Source: Candidatus Nitrotoga sp. HW29 (GTDB lineage: Bacteria > Pseudomonadota > Gammaproteobacteria > Burkholderiales > Gallionellaceae). Taken from it: 64,000 nt of DNA. Made by a program: the position numbers and the translations under genes. Below the pieces are notes generated by a model. The model saw only the letters and a list, made by a program, of their open reading frames with translations, searched no databases and had not been told where the DNA came from. The stretch's first letter is position 1; each line of letters begins with the position of its first letter. Positions 46,911 to 56,317 of this stretch are shown one piece after another. The DNA lies in assembly GCF_924101635.2 (NCBI RefSeq), contig NZ_CAKMAA020000067.1, positions 1 through 64,000 on the forward strand, read 5' to 3'.

Positions 46911-47603
46911 ATGAAAAATATTTTGCAATGGATATTGCTCGTTGCACTGGCATGTACCACGTCTGTATGGGCCGTGCCGCAACAAAGTCATGCCGAAATA
47001 CGTGCACTCATCACTACTTTCGTGCATGAGCAAACACTTAACCTGCCGGGCCAAGTTACCATTACGGTGAATGAGATTGATCGGCGCGTTTCGCTTCCAG
47101 CTTGTCCAGCGCTGGAGGCATTTCTTCCGCCTGGAGGACAACTGCTGGGCAACAGCACAGTAGGCGTCCGCTGCACTGCTAATAATATGAAAAAATGGAC
47201 ACTGTTCGTGCCAGTGCATATTAAAGTGAGTGCAAATTTGCTTGTCGCCAATAGTTTCTTGCAACAGGGGCATGTTCTACGTGCCGAAGATATTGGAAAT
47301 CAAAAAAGTGAATTAGCTCAACTGGGCATTCTCACTGATCCTTTGCAAGCTATTGGCAAAATACTGAAATATAGTGTTGGAGCAGGGCAAGTATTAAAGC
47401 AAGACATGCTGCATGTGCCTTATGTTGTAAAGCAGGGGCAAACAGTGCAAATTCAAATTGAAAAGCAAGGTTTCAAAATTCACGCTGATGGTCAAGCATT
47501 AAGTAACGCAGCGGAAGGACAAACTGTACAGGTTAAAACCTCATCGGGTCAGGTAGTGAGCGGTGTAGTGCAGCAGGATGGAGCGGTAAGCATTCGACCT
47601 TAG
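46911..47603 (+). CDS. flgA: Flagellar P-ring assembly chaperone FlgA
   Basis: 230 residues, signal peptide ending ACTTSVWA, then the FlgA beta-rich domain with paired cysteines (SLPACPALEAF, VGVRCTANN) and a C-terminal SAF domain (LRAEDIGNQKSELAQLGILT, then VKQGQTVQIQIEKQGFKIHA). It assists FlgI ring assembly in the periplasm. flgMN follow 187 bp downstream on the same strand, forming a partial flagellar cluster; flgB onward is absent here. Confidence 0.94.
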   Translation: MKNILQWILLVALACTTSVWAVPQQSHAEIRALITTFVHEQTLNLPGQVTITVNEIDRRVSLPACPALEAFLPPGGQLLGNSTVGVRCTANNMKKWTLFVPVHIKVSANLLVANSFLQQGHVLRAEDIGNQKSELAQLGILTDPLQAIGKILKYSVGAGQVLKQDMLHVPYVVKQGQTVQIQIEKQGFKIHADGQALSNAAEGQTVQVKTSSGQVVSGVVQQDGAVSIRP

Positions 47604-47729
47604 TCTTAAATATAGAGTAATCTATATACTATCCTAACAAAACTAAGCTGTTGCATAAGCTTATTTGCATGTCTATCCTACGAACACATATTGTGCAGAA
47701 AGTTTTGCTGGTGTATAAAAGCTGTGTTC

Positions 47730-47756
47730 TAAAGTTTTGTATTTAGCTGCCGATAG
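47730..47756 (+). promoter_or_regulatory. Sigma-28 (FliA) promoter for flgMN
   Basis: TAAAGTTT, an 11-bp spacer, GCCGATAG: only the final base departs from the flagellar consensus TAAAGTTT-N11-GCCGATAA. It lies 33 bp before the flgM start. FlgM is the FliA anti-sigma factor, so this gives the expected feedback. Confidence 0.92.
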
Positions 47757-47789
47757 TGAATTGTATCCGCGTTAGATAAAGAGGTCATG

Positions 47790-48095
47790 ATGAAAATTGA
47801 AAAAAATAGTAAACCGTTGCCTACTGTCACGTCGGGTGAGGAGCGTGCACGTGCGCCTACTGCTAGCTCTGCAAATAGTACACAATCCACTGCCACCAGC
47901 GTACATCTGGGTGCAACTTCCGCACAACTTCAAAAAATGGAAAGCAGCATGGCAAACACACCGCTAGTGGATGCAGCTAAAGTCGCAGATATTAAGCAAG
48001 CTATCAGTGAAGGCCGTTTTCAGGTCAACTCCAGCGCTGTGGCTGATGGCCTGATTCAAACGGTGCAGGATTTGATTAGTGCGCATAAAACCTGA
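47790..48095 (+). CDS. flgM: Anti-sigma-28 factor FlgM
   Basis: 101 residues from the second ATG of ATGATG, which gives better spacing to GAGG. Disordered Ser/Thr-rich N-terminus, then the FlgM domain (DAAKVADIKQAISEGRFQVN, SSAVADGLIQTVQDLI). It binds FliA until the hook is complete and is then secreted. flgN starts 6 bp later. Confidence 0.93.
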   Translation: MKIEKNSKPLPTVTSGEERARAPTASSANSTQSTATSVHLGATSAQLQKMESSMANTPLVDAAKVADIKQAISEGRFQVNSSAVADGLIQTVQDLISAHKT

Positions 48096-48101
48096 TGATA
48101 T

Positions 48102-48590
48102 ATGACGAGTGAAATATCTGCCGCAACAACGGCAGAGTTTATTTCCCAGATGCATGCAGAGCGCGCTGCTTTGCATGCTTTTATACGCTTGCTTGAAACT
48201 GAACAACAAGCTTTACTCAATGAGCAGACCGAACAGATACATGTCTTGGCTGATACCAAGACTCAAATGGTACACGAGCTAACAAAGCTGGTGAATGCGC
48301 GAAAGCATGCCATGCTTTCGCGGGGTATAAAAATTGAACACGGCAGTATGGAAACTTGGTTGCAAACCCACACTGCAATTAATTTACCAGCGTGGCACGA
48401 AATCCGGCAGCTGGCTTCTCATGCACAGCATATGAACCGCACTAATGGTGCATTAATTCAAGTAAAAATGCGCCTTAACCAGCAGACATTAACCATGCTG
48501 CACAATGCCACGCATAGCGCCAATGGCTTGTATGGACCTGATGGTCAGCCCAATGTACCTGTATCAGGTCGCATCTTGGATAGTGTCTAA
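48102..48590 (+). CDS. flgN: Flagellar export chaperone FlgN
   Basis: 162 residues, almost entirely helical (LHAFIRLLETEQQALLNEQT at ~24-43). Position directly after flgM and size match FlgN, the chaperone for hook-filament proteins FlgK and FlgL. Sequence conservation in FlgN is low, so context carries weight. Confidence 0.9.
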   Translation: MTSEISAATTAEFISQMHAERAALHAFIRLLETEQQALLNEQTEQIHVLADTKTQMVHELTKLVNARKHAMLSRGIKIEHGSMETWLQTHTAINLPAWHEIRQLASHAQHMNRTNGALIQVKMRLNQQTLTMLHNATHSANGLYGPDGQPNVPVSGRILDSV

Positions 48591-48691
48591 TAAATTCTGA
48601 CGGCTGCTATTCTTCTCGCAGAGGCGGCAAACCACAGCATTAAGTAGTAGCTGCCAAAGTCATTCTCGTATAGCGCTGTATGGTAGAGTCG

Positions 48692-49036
<345 letters not shown>

Positions 49037-49144
49037 TTACTCCTAATATGTGTTTGAGTGTAAACAGTCATGCTCAGAATCTATTGTTGATGGACTGTTA
49101 ATGTTTTCTTAAAAATGAATGCCATCATTTCATGGTGGTAGCTC

Positions 49145-49170
49145 TGGACAGGTAACATTCGACCTGTCCA
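49145..49170. terminator. Stem-loop between the porin and P-II genes
   Basis: tggacaggt-aacattcg-acctgtcca: perfect 9-bp arms. It follows the porin stop by about 13 bp on the minus strand. There is no T-run, so it may be a processing or attenuating hairpin rather than a strict terminator. Confidence 0.5.
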
Positions 49171-49182
49171 AAGATTGTCGCA

Positions 49183-50484
49183 TCAGAATGGGATCGTCGC
49201 ATCTACTGATAACAGTAGTTGATCCTTTTTATTATCAAAAGGCTTGAATGCCTGACCAATACCATCCACTCTGTCGTAACGAATATTTGGGCGAATATTC
49301 AGCTTTTGCATCAGTTGCGAATCAAATTTCAACTGTTTGGCCGGTTTCCAATTCATGCCCAAGGTAACATCATAATAATTGGCAGGTTGACAGATAGCCA
49401 AGAAATCAGCCGCAAAGCTAATATGTACACTATTCGTTGCTTGAGCTACCCGTACTGGTGAGCAGACACGGAAGCCGTCGTTATCACGAAACCACTCGCT
49501 ACGGATACCTACCGACAAATCCTCCCTGAGATTATGTTGCAACTGCATGTCGACGCCATGCCAGGTTATATCCTTATGGCCGCCTGGTATGAAGACACCA
49601 CCTGCATAACCGCTAGTATGGTGCAAAACCAGAAGGGTTTGAGGGGTGATTTTATGTTGCACCACAAGACTGTAGAAAGCCCAAGGTTCACTACTTCGTG
49701 AAGAAGTCCTGCTGTAGGAGCCAGTGAGATTGATTGAGCTTCGTTTGTCATCGCTGGTCCAAGTTGCTCCGGCTAAACCGCCCCAATTATTCAATTCTTT
49801 ATCCAAACCTCCATCCCAACCGCCGGTTGCGCTGCCGGTGATTGCGCCGCCCATAAACGCCCAATTCTTGTTGACGGTGTAATTACCCACGAAACCGGTA
49901 TGGGTAAATGGCTCGCCATTACTAAATGTGTAGGAACGTGTATAAAAGAAATTGTCAGGGGCTGGAACCGTTTCATAACCGGTTGGTGAATAAAAATGAC
50001 CGATCTTGAGATTCAGGCCGTTACCGACCGGCACATAGGCTTCCATATAAATTTGTGGTAATGCCATATTGTAAAAGCGACTGGAAGAACAGCATAAATT
50101 CAAATCCCAACTGCTTCTGCTTAAAGGGCGGCCGGTATTTACATCGAATGCGGGTATACCGTACGCTTGGGCAAAAATAGCGTCGGTACCGAACATTATG
50201 TCAAATCTCCCCCCAAAATCCCATGCTTTTCCCTCTGTTGCTACGGCACGCTGCATAAATACATTAAGTTGATTCAATTGAAATTCTTTAGAACGATCAG
50301 CGAAAGTAACAGGGCCATTGAATCGATCAGTAGGGTTATTCGCGTTGTAAGTTATTCCTGCATTGATCCAACCGCCCACTTCAATGCCATTATCTTTAAG
50401 TAAAGATGGAGACTCATAGGCATCTGCTACGGGAAGTATGAACAAAGCACCTAGAGCAACGATGAGAAATTTAGTTTTGTACAT
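49183..50484 (-). CDS. Outer-membrane beta-barrel porin (BBP2/OmpL-like)
   Basis: 433 residues. Signal peptide (VALGALFILPVADA), then alternating amphipathic strands rich in Tyr/Trp and ending in a C-terminal phenylalanine (SVDATIPF), the usual outer-membrane barrel terminus. The ESPSLLKDNGIEVGGWINAG start and QLNVFMQRAV strand resemble the BBP2 family. In related organisms such porins occur beside P-II/ammonium-transport genes, which fits the glnK-like gene downstream. Solute unknown. Confidence 0.82.
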   Translation of the reverse strand: MYKTKFLIVALGALFILPVADAYESPSLLKDNGIEVGGWINAGITYNANNPTDRFNGPVTFADRSKEFQLNQLNVFMQRAVATEGKAWDFGGRFDIMFGTDAIFAQAYGIPAFDVNTGRPLSRSSWDLNLCCSSSRFYNMALPQIYMEAYVPVGNGLNLKIGHFYSPTGYETVPAPDNFFYTRSYTFSNGEPFTHTGFVGNYTVNKNWAFMGGAITGSATGGWDGGLDKELNNWGGLAGATWTSDDKRSSINLTGSYSRTSSRSSEPWAFYSLVVQHKITPQTLLVLHHTSGYAGGVFIPGGHKDITWHGVDMQLQHNLREDLSVGIRSEWFRDNDGFRVCSPVRVAQATNSVHISFAADFLAICQPANYYDVTLGMNWKPAKQLKFDSQLMQKLNIRPNIRYDRVDGIGQAFKPFDNKKDQLLLSVDATIPF

Positions 50485-50865
50485 GGCATTTTCTTTCTAT
50501 GATTTAAGAGCGTAATTCAGTAACGCCCGATCAGTTGAAAGCAGCTTTCGTGCCAATATTTTTTAATTAATTAAAACAATATTTTAATTTGTATTTTTGA
50601 AGATGGATTATTATTTTTGTGCACTAATTTTATGCATATTAAAATATATCGCACCAATCAGGTGCTTGGTGCTTGTTATTTGCAATAAAGTGTTTTGTAA
50701 CGAATAAATTGCATGCGCATCGCTTGAACAAATGTTTCGTATGATTAATTTAATTGTTTTAACTGAGGAACTCATATGTTCTTATAACATCTGCCGTTAA
50801 AATTATTCGCCGTGAGTTTCGGGGTAGAATAGGCGTTTTACTAATTTATTTATAAGGTACCTAAA
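50485..50865. other. AT-rich divergent region between porin and RPE-like genes
   Basis: 381 bp, no gene. It carries promoters for two divergent genes. A tggtgc...ttgcaa pair at about 50668-50684 has the wrong spacing for a sigma-54 site. A GAGTTTCGGG segment precedes the RPE-like gene. Nothing else stands out. Confidence 0.4.
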
Positions 50866-51597
50866 ATGTACAAAATCGCACCTAGTATTATTTCTGCCAA
50901 TTTTGCTAAGCTTGGCGAAGAAATTATCAATGTTCTTGCCTCAGGTGCAGATATTGTCCACTTGGAAGTAATGAATAAACACTTCATACCCACTTTCAAA
51001 AACGGTTCGAAGGCTTGTGCTGCTATTCGCCCTATTACTCAGGCACCAATAGAGATACATCTGACGAGTGGATACAATGTAGACCATTCACTGAATAACC
51101 TTGTACCAGAGTACGCTAAGGCGGGTGCAAATATCATTACTTTTCACCCTGAAGCAGTTGATCGGGATGCGTACAACCTGCCATCCTTCGAAAATATCGA
51201 ACGAACCATTGATTTAATTCACGAACACGGTTGTAAAGCCGGATTGGCACTCAATGCGGGCACACCGTTTAGCTACCTGGATCATGTTATAAGCAAGGTT
51301 GATGTTGTTTTGATCATGTCAAAGCAGACTGGCTTAATTAGTGGTCAAAAATTTATTCCCGAGGCGATTAATAAGGTGCGCACGGCACGCAAAAAAATCA
51401 ATGAGAGCGGACGTAATATCATTCTTGAAGTTCACGGTGATGTGAATTTAGGTAATATCGCACAAATTGCCATGGCTGGTGCTGACACTTTTGTGGTTGG
51501 CTCTGCTATTTACGAAGCAGGCAATGAGGCAGATCCAAATCAATATGATTCTATTGTCGCTGCTCTGCACGCAGAGCTTGCAAAGGTTAGTTCATAA
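50866..51597 (+). CDS. Ribulose-phosphate 3-epimerase-like protein with altered catalytic residues
   Basis: 243 residues with the RPE barrel throughout: APSIISANFAKLGEEI, ITFHPEAVDR, GCKAGLALNAGTPFSYLDHV, AGADTFVVGSAIY. Ser8, His32 and His65 are kept. The two catalytic/metal aspartates are not: VHFDVMD reads VHLEVMN (Glu34) and EVDGGV reads EVHGDV (His190). The MSVNPGFGGQ phosphate loop reads MSKQTGLISGQ. It is therefore doubtful as a normal D-ribulose-5-phosphate epimerase. It may act on another sugar phosphate, use a changed metal site, or be inactive. Normal rpe neighbours (gph, trpE) are absent. Confidence 0.85.
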   Translation: MYKIAPSIISANFAKLGEEIINVLASGADIVHLEVMNKHFIPTFKNGSKACAAIRPITQAPIEIHLTSGYNVDHSLNNLVPEYAKAGANIITFHPEAVDRDAYNLPSFENIERTIDLIHEHGCKAGLALNAGTPFSYLDHVISKVDVVLIMSKQTGLISGQKFIPEAINKVRTARKKINESGRNIILEVHGDVNLGNIAQIAMAGADTFVVGSAIYEAGNEADPNQYDSIVAALHAELAKVSS

Positions 51598-51823
51598 AAT
51601 GCTGCAAATGTATCTCGCATGCAGAATCGCGTTATTTTAATCAAATGAACGCATTCTGTTATCCATGTCGGGCAACTAACATAGCTCTGTCATCACATAT
51701 TGAGCGAACTGCGAAATTTTGCTATTGAGTTACACGATCAATGTTATTGATTGGTCGTGCAGCTAGCGGTGATAGGTATGATGGTCGACGCAGTATTTTC
51801 GATACGAAGTGACCGTGGTGCAG

Positions 51824-52273
51824 TTAATTGCGTGATTTTTTCATTGCTTGTTGAGCTTCGCGTGTAGCATCGCGTTCACGCTCGGTGTCACGTTTGTCGT
51901 GTTGCTTTTTCCCTTTCGCCAAGCCGATATCCAGTTTGACGAGACTGCCTTTAAAGTGCATGTTCAATGGCATAAGCGTGTACCCAGCGCGTTGTACTTT
52001 GCTGGTCAATTTATTGATCTCAGCTGCATGCAACAGTAGCTTGCGTGTACGAACCGGGTCGGGATATATGTGTGTGGACGCGGTGGTTAATGGGCTGATA
52101 TGCGAGCCAAACAGATATAGAGCGCCATCTTTCACCGTAATATAGGCTTCTTTGAGATTGGCGCGTCCGGCGCGGATTGCTTTGACTTCCCAGCCTTCCA
52201 GCATGATACCGGCCTCATAGCGATCTTCGATGAAGTAGTCATGGTATGCTTTTTTATTTTGGACTATGCTCAT
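51824..52273 (-). CDS. smpB: SsrA-binding protein SmpB
   Basis: 149 residues. [38 protein letters not shown] and the C-terminal [16 protein letters not shown] tail are all diagnostic. It binds tmRNA and brings it to stalled ribosomes. Divergent from ratA with a 42-bp gap, the classical proteobacterial pair. The tmRNA gene itself was not seen. Confidence 0.96.
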   Translation of the reverse strand: MSIVQNKKAYHDYFIEDRYEAGIMLEGWEVKAIRAGRANLKEAYITVKDGALYLFGSHISPLTTASTHIYPDPVRTRKLLLHAAEINKLTSKVQRAGYTLMPLNMHFKGSLVKLDIGLAKGKKQHDKRDTERERDATREAQQAMKKSRN

Positions 52274-52315
52274 AATTTGTATATTCTACCAGCTTTGCAT
52301 GGACGTACTGCTAGA

Positions 52316-52765
52316 ATGGCCTTAGTCGAGAAATCAGTACTGGTTCCCTACAGCGCGAAGCAGATGTTCGTTCTAGTGGATAATGTGGCGGATTATCCGC
52401 GATTTTTGCCGTGGTGTGGTGGAGCCAGTGTCATCTCAGTGGATGGAGATACGGTACATGCGACAGTACATATAAACTATCACCATATCAAACAAAGTTT
52501 TACGACTAAAAACGTGCGTCAATTCCCTCACCAAATTGATATCACTCTGGAAGATGGGCCGTTTAAGCACCTTGACGGTGATTGGCATTTTATACCCCTT
52601 TCCGAATCTGCCTGTAAAATTGAATTTAAGTTGCATTACGAATTTTCCAACAAGTTATTGGAAAAAGTATTCGGCCCCATTTTTCATTTTATAGCCAATA
52701 GTTTTGTGGATGCCTTTGTTCATCGTGCAGAAAAAATTTATACAAAAAATGAGAGGTCAGATTAG
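52316..52765 (+). CDS. ratA: RatA/coenzyme Q-binding START-like protein
   Basis: 149 residues from the ATG at 52316; the in-frame extension to 52241 crosses the smpB promoter. START/SRPBCC fold with MALVEKSVLVPYSAKQMFVL, VADYPRFLPWCGGASV and FVHRAEKIY. E. coli RatA was reported to block 70S assembly, while the wider family binds coenzyme Q (COQ10 type). Either role fits; the context beside smpB is conserved. Confidence 0.88.
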   Translation: MALVEKSVLVPYSAKQMFVLVDNVADYPRFLPWCGGASVISVDGDTVHATVHINYHHIKQSFTTKNVRQFPHQIDITLEDGPFKHLDGDWHFIPLSESACKIEFKLHYEFSNKLLEKVFGPIFHFIANSFVDAFVHRAEKIYTKNERSD

Positions 52766-52846
52766 TATTGCAATTTGCCTGTTGCCTATTAAATAAATGG
52801 ATATCCATTTTTATACGGCAAGCCGAGATTTACTTAGGGTTACTAA

Positions 52847-53773
52847 ATGTTAGATTACGACCTGCATTGCCATTCAACTGTGTCAGACGGGCTGTTATCG
52901 CCTACCGATCTGGTTGCGCGTGCGGCTGAGCGAGGAGTGAAGTTTCTTGCATTGACTGACCATGACGATCTATCTGGCTTGGCCGAGGCAGCCACGGCTG
53001 CTGCACAGCATGGCATGCAATTTATCAATGGAGTAGAAATCTCGGTGACTTGGCGTAGCTATACCCTGCATATTATTGGTTTACGTATCGACCCGAACTA
53101 TAAACCGCTGGCGGAAGGTTTAAGTAATATTCGCAGTGGGCGTGGAGCACGTGCGCAGCTGATGGCTGAGTCGTTGGCCAGGAGCGGCATTAGCGGGGCG
53201 CTGGCAGGTGCTTATCAGTATGCGGATAACGATGGCATTATTGGACGCACACATTTTGCCCGATTTTTGGTTGAGAGAGGCTACTGCAAGGATGTGCGTA
53301 GCGTGTTCAAAAATTATCTGATTAAGGATAAACCCGGGTATGTGCCGCACCAATGGGCGTCATTGTCGGATGCAGTTGGCTGGATATGCGGCAGCGGTGG
53401 TGTCGCCGTGTTGGCACATCCGGGTCGTTACACGCTGGCACGCAAAGGTATGGGACAGAAGACATTGCGCGAATTGCTGCGTGAGTTTATCGATTTGGGC
53501 GGACAGGGGATCGAGGTCGTGTGTGGTAGCCATACGCCAGAGCAATATGTCGAGTTTGCGCGCTATGCTAATGAATTTAATTTGTTGGCTTCGTGTGGTT
53601 CTGATTTTCATGGGCCGGGTGAAAGCTATCGGGATTTAGGGCGTTTACCGGATTTTCCGCTGGATTGCCGTCCCATTTGGCTGGCGTGGGAAACTGGTTT
53701 ATCTCTGTCTTCAAAAACTTTGCTCATCCCTCCAGAGAAAGAACAAGGAAAAGCGGAGACATTTAACCGCTGA
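52847..53773 (+). CDS. PHP-domain phosphoesterase (RNase AM/YciV-like)
   Basis: 308 residues. PHP metal motifs: DYDLHCHSTVSDG, ALTDHDDLSGL, NGVEISV, HFARFLVERG, VAVLAHPGRY and SCGSDFHGPG. The size and layout match 3',5'-nucleoside bisphosphate phosphatase/RNase AM. First of a plus-strand run in which the YciO-like gene follows 2 bp later, mirroring the E. coli yciV-yciO order. Confidence 0.9.
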   Translation: MLDYDLHCHSTVSDGLLSPTDLVARAAERGVKFLALTDHDDLSGLAEAATAAAQHGMQFINGVEISVTWRSYTLHIIGLRIDPNYKPLAEGLSNIRSGRGARAQLMAESLARSGISGALAGAYQYADNDGIIGRTHFARFLVERGYCKDVRSVFKNYLIKDKPGYVPHQWASLSDAVGWICGSGGVAVLAHPGRYTLARKGMGQKTLRELLREFIDLGGQGIEVVCGSHTPEQYVEFARYANEFNLLASCGSDFHGPGESYRDLGRLPDFPLDCRPIWLAWETGLSLSSKTLLIPPEKEQGKAETFNR

Positions 53774-53775
53774 TT

Positions 53776-54405
53776 ATGTCGCAATTTTTCACGATTCATC
53801 CAATAAATCCACAGCCACGGCTGATTAGACAGGCCGTCGATTTAGTTCGCAATGGCGCTGTGATTGTTTACCCTACTGATTCCTGCTACGCCTTAGGGTG
53901 TCATCTTGGTGATAAAGAAGCAGTGGCGCGCATTCGTCAAATACGTGGTGTGGATGATAAACATCATATGACGATGGTTTGCCGTGACTTGTCCGAACTA
54001 GCCCGCTATGCGCGGGTGGATAATGTGCAATTTCGACTGTTAAAAAATAATACACCGGGCAGTTATACATTTATCCTTGAAGCGACTAAAGAAGTTCCCA
54101 AGCGCCTGCAGCATCCAAAACGTAGCACGATCGGTGTGCGCATTCCCGATCATCCGGTGGCGTTGGCGCTACTGGAAGAGCTGGGCGAGCCACTGATAAG
54201 TTCTACTTTGGTTTTGCCAGATGAAGAGTTTGCAATGAATGATGCCGAACAGATCCGTAATTTATTGCAGCATCAAGTTGATTTGGTAGTGGATGGCGGC
54301 GCAGTAGGATTAGACCCGACCACGGTAATCGATCTAACCAAAGAGATACCTGTGGTCGTTCGGTTAGGTAAGGGTGATGCTTCACCGTTTTTAATTGAGA
54401 AATAA
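53776..54405 (+). CDS. YciO/TsaC/Sua5-family protein (threonylcarbamoyl-AMP synthase fold)
   Basis: 209 residues. NGAVIVYPTDSCYALGCHLG, the KHHMTMVCRDLSELARYARV segment and KRSTIGVRIPDHPVALALLE are YciO-type. The family includes TsaC, which makes the tRNA t6A precursor, but the YciO branch's own role is less clear. Follows the PHP gene by 2 bp. Confidence 0.9.
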   Translation: MSQFFTIHPINPQPRLIRQAVDLVRNGAVIVYPTDSCYALGCHLGDKEAVARIRQIRGVDDKHHMTMVCRDLSELARYARVDNVQFRLLKNNTPGSYTFILEATKEVPKRLQHPKRSTIGVRIPDHPVALALLEELGEPLISSTLVLPDEEFAMNDAEQIRNLLQHQVDLVVDGGAVGLDPTTVIDLTKEIPVVVRLGKGDASPFLIEK

Positions 54406-54412
54406 ATAATAC

Positions 54413-55060
54413 ATGCAGATTGACCAATTAATACAAACCATTGCTATTGCAGCGATTCCGATTTTATTTGCAATTACCTTGCATGAAGCGGCGCATGGCT
54501 ATGTGGCGCGCCATTTTGGTGATATGACGGCTTATCAGCAGGGGCGTATCAGTTTGAATCCCATTCGTCACATTGATCCTGTCGGTACGATTTTGTTACC
54601 GTTGCTGACGCTATGGATGGGTGGAATCTTGTTCGGTTGGGCCAAACCGGTGCCTGTGAACTTCGCTGCACTGCACCGTCCCAAGCAAGACATGCTGTGG
54701 GTAGCACTGGCTGGCCCGGCTGCCAACCTGTTCATGGCGCTACTTTGGGCGGTATTAGCCAAGCTGGCATGGACATTACCGACAAATTATTTTGCCGAGC
54801 CATTGTTGGAAATGGCACAGATCGGAATTAAAATTAATGTTGTATTAATGGTACTAAATTTGCTGCCGCTACCGCCTCTGGATGGTGGACGTATGGCGGT
54901 CAGCTTGCTACCGTATCGACAGGCTTCTCTTTTGGAAAGAGTTGAACCCTACGGTATGTTTATACTAATTTTCTTGGCGATCTCACCTGTTCTTGGCTGG
55001 ATATTGGGGCCGCCTGTAATCGGACTTATTAAGTTAATTAATTCTATTTTTGGACTGTAA
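54413..55060 (+). CDS. Site-2 protease-family membrane metalloprotease (M50)
   Basis: 215 residues, about five transmembrane helices. Zinc motif HEAAH in AITLHEAAHGYVARHFGD and the second site NLLPLPPLDGGRM (metal aspartate) are present. The GDMTAYQQGRISLNPIRHID segment is typical of the short S2P-like family found before trpS. The substrate is unknown. It is 7 bp after the YciO gene. Confidence 0.92.
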   Translation: MQIDQLIQTIAIAAIPILFAITLHEAAHGYVARHFGDMTAYQQGRISLNPIRHIDPVGTILLPLLTLWMGGILFGWAKPVPVNFAALHRPKQDMLWVALAGPAANLFMALLWAVLAKLAWTLPTNYFAEPLLEMAQIGIKINVVLMVLNLLPLPPLDGGRMAVSLLPYRQASLLERVEPYGMFILIFLAISPVLGWILGPPVIGLIKLINSIFGL

Positions 55061-55070
55061 AGTAAAAATT

Positions 55071-56273
55071 ATGCTTGTTGATCGAGTGTTATCAGGAATG
55101 AGGCCCACAGGTAGCCTGCACCTTGGACATTACCATGGCGTGTTGAAAAACTGGGTGGAGATGCAGCAAAAATACGAGTGCTTTTTTTTCGTTGCTGACT
55201 GGCATGCACTGACCACACATTACGATACCCCTCAGGTTATTGAACAAAGTGTATGGGATATGGTTATTGACTGGTTGGCTGTAGGAGTTGATCCAGCGCG
55301 GGCCACGCTGTTTATTCAATCCAGAGTACCCGAACACGCAGAACTACATCTGTTGTTATCCATGATTACGCCACGGGGATGGCTGGAACGTGTGCCGACC
55401 TATAAAGATCAGCAGGAGAAGCTGACAGAAAAGGATTTAGGGACATACGGTTTCCTCGGGTATCCGCTTTTACAAAGTGCAGATATTCTCATCTACCGCG
55501 CTACCCAAGTGCCCGTAGGTGAAGATCAGGTACCACACATTGAGTTTACGCGCGAAATTGCACGTCGTTTTAACCACATTTACGGGCGCGAATCGGATTT
55601 CGAAGAAAAAGTCAAAGCTGCTGTCAAGAAATTAGGGGGCAAGAAAGCAAAACTGTATGACGAGTTGCGTAGTCGCTATCAGGAGCAAGGTGATGACGAG
55701 GCACTGCAATCTGCCAAATTGCTACTCGACGAACAGCAGAGCCTAAGCATGAGTGACCGTGAGCGTTTGTTAGGCTACCTTGAAGGCGGTGGAAAAATGA
55801 TTTTATTGGAGCCCCAGGCCATGCTTACTGCGGCCTCGAAAATGCCCGGGTTGGACGGACAGAAAATGTCGAAGTCTTACAATAACACCATCAGTTTGCG
55901 TGAAGACGAAGCCAGTGTGACAAAGAAAGTTCGCACCATGCCGACCGACCCGGCGCGTGTACGCCGTACCGATGTGGGAAATCCGGATAAATGTCCTGTG
56001 TGGCAGTTGCATCAGGTATATTCCAATGGAGATACCCAACACTGGGTACAACAAGGGTGTAGGAGCGCAGGCATAGGTTGTATCGAATGTAAACAACCGG
56101 TGATAGATGCAGTATTGGTTGAACAAACCCCCATGCGCGAGCGTGCTCAACGCTATCTGGACGATCCCACACTGGTGCGCAACATCATCGCTGATGGATG
56201 CGAAAAAGCGCGCAAGCTGGCGGCCGAGACCATGCGTGATGTGCGTGAAGCGATGGGTCTGAGTTACAGCTAA
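55071..56273 (+). CDS. trpS: Tryptophanyl-tRNA synthetase
   Basis: 400 residues from the ATG at 55071; a TTG seven codons earlier overlaps the protease gene. Class I signatures: GSLHLGHYHG (HIGH) and GQKMSKS (KMSKS). About 65 extra residues (KVKAAVKKLGGKKAKLYDEL onward, roughly 180-245) lie between the domains, giving the 400-residue length typical of betaproteobacterial TrpS versus ~335 elsewhere. Confidence 0.95.
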   Translation: MLVDRVLSGMRPTGSLHLGHYHGVLKNWVEMQQKYECFFFVADWHALTTHYDTPQVIEQSVWDMVIDWLAVGVDPARATLFIQSRVPEHAELHLLLSMITPRGWLERVPTYKDQQEKLTEKDLGTYGFLGYPLLQSADILIYRATQVPVGEDQVPHIEFTREIARRFNHIYGRESDFEEKVKAAVKKLGGKKAKLYDELRSRYQEQGDDEALQSAKLLLDEQQSLSMSDRERLLGYLEGGGKMILLEPQAMLTAASKMPGLDGQKMSKSYNNTISLREDEASVTKKVRTMPTDPARVRRTDVGNPDKCPVWQLHQVYSNGDTQHWVQQGCRSAGIGCIECKQPVIDAVLVEQTPMRERAQRYLDDPTLVRNIIADGCEKARKLAAETMRDVREAMGLSYS

Positions 56274-56317
56274 ATTAGGATAAGCGATATTCCTGACTTA
56301 CAGGTGTTGGCAAAAAA

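Noticed and set aside
50660-50690. Possible sigma-54 promoter (tggtgc...ttgc) near the porin
   Set aside because: Spacing between the GG and GC elements is 12 rather than 10 bp, and the sequence departs from TGGCAC.
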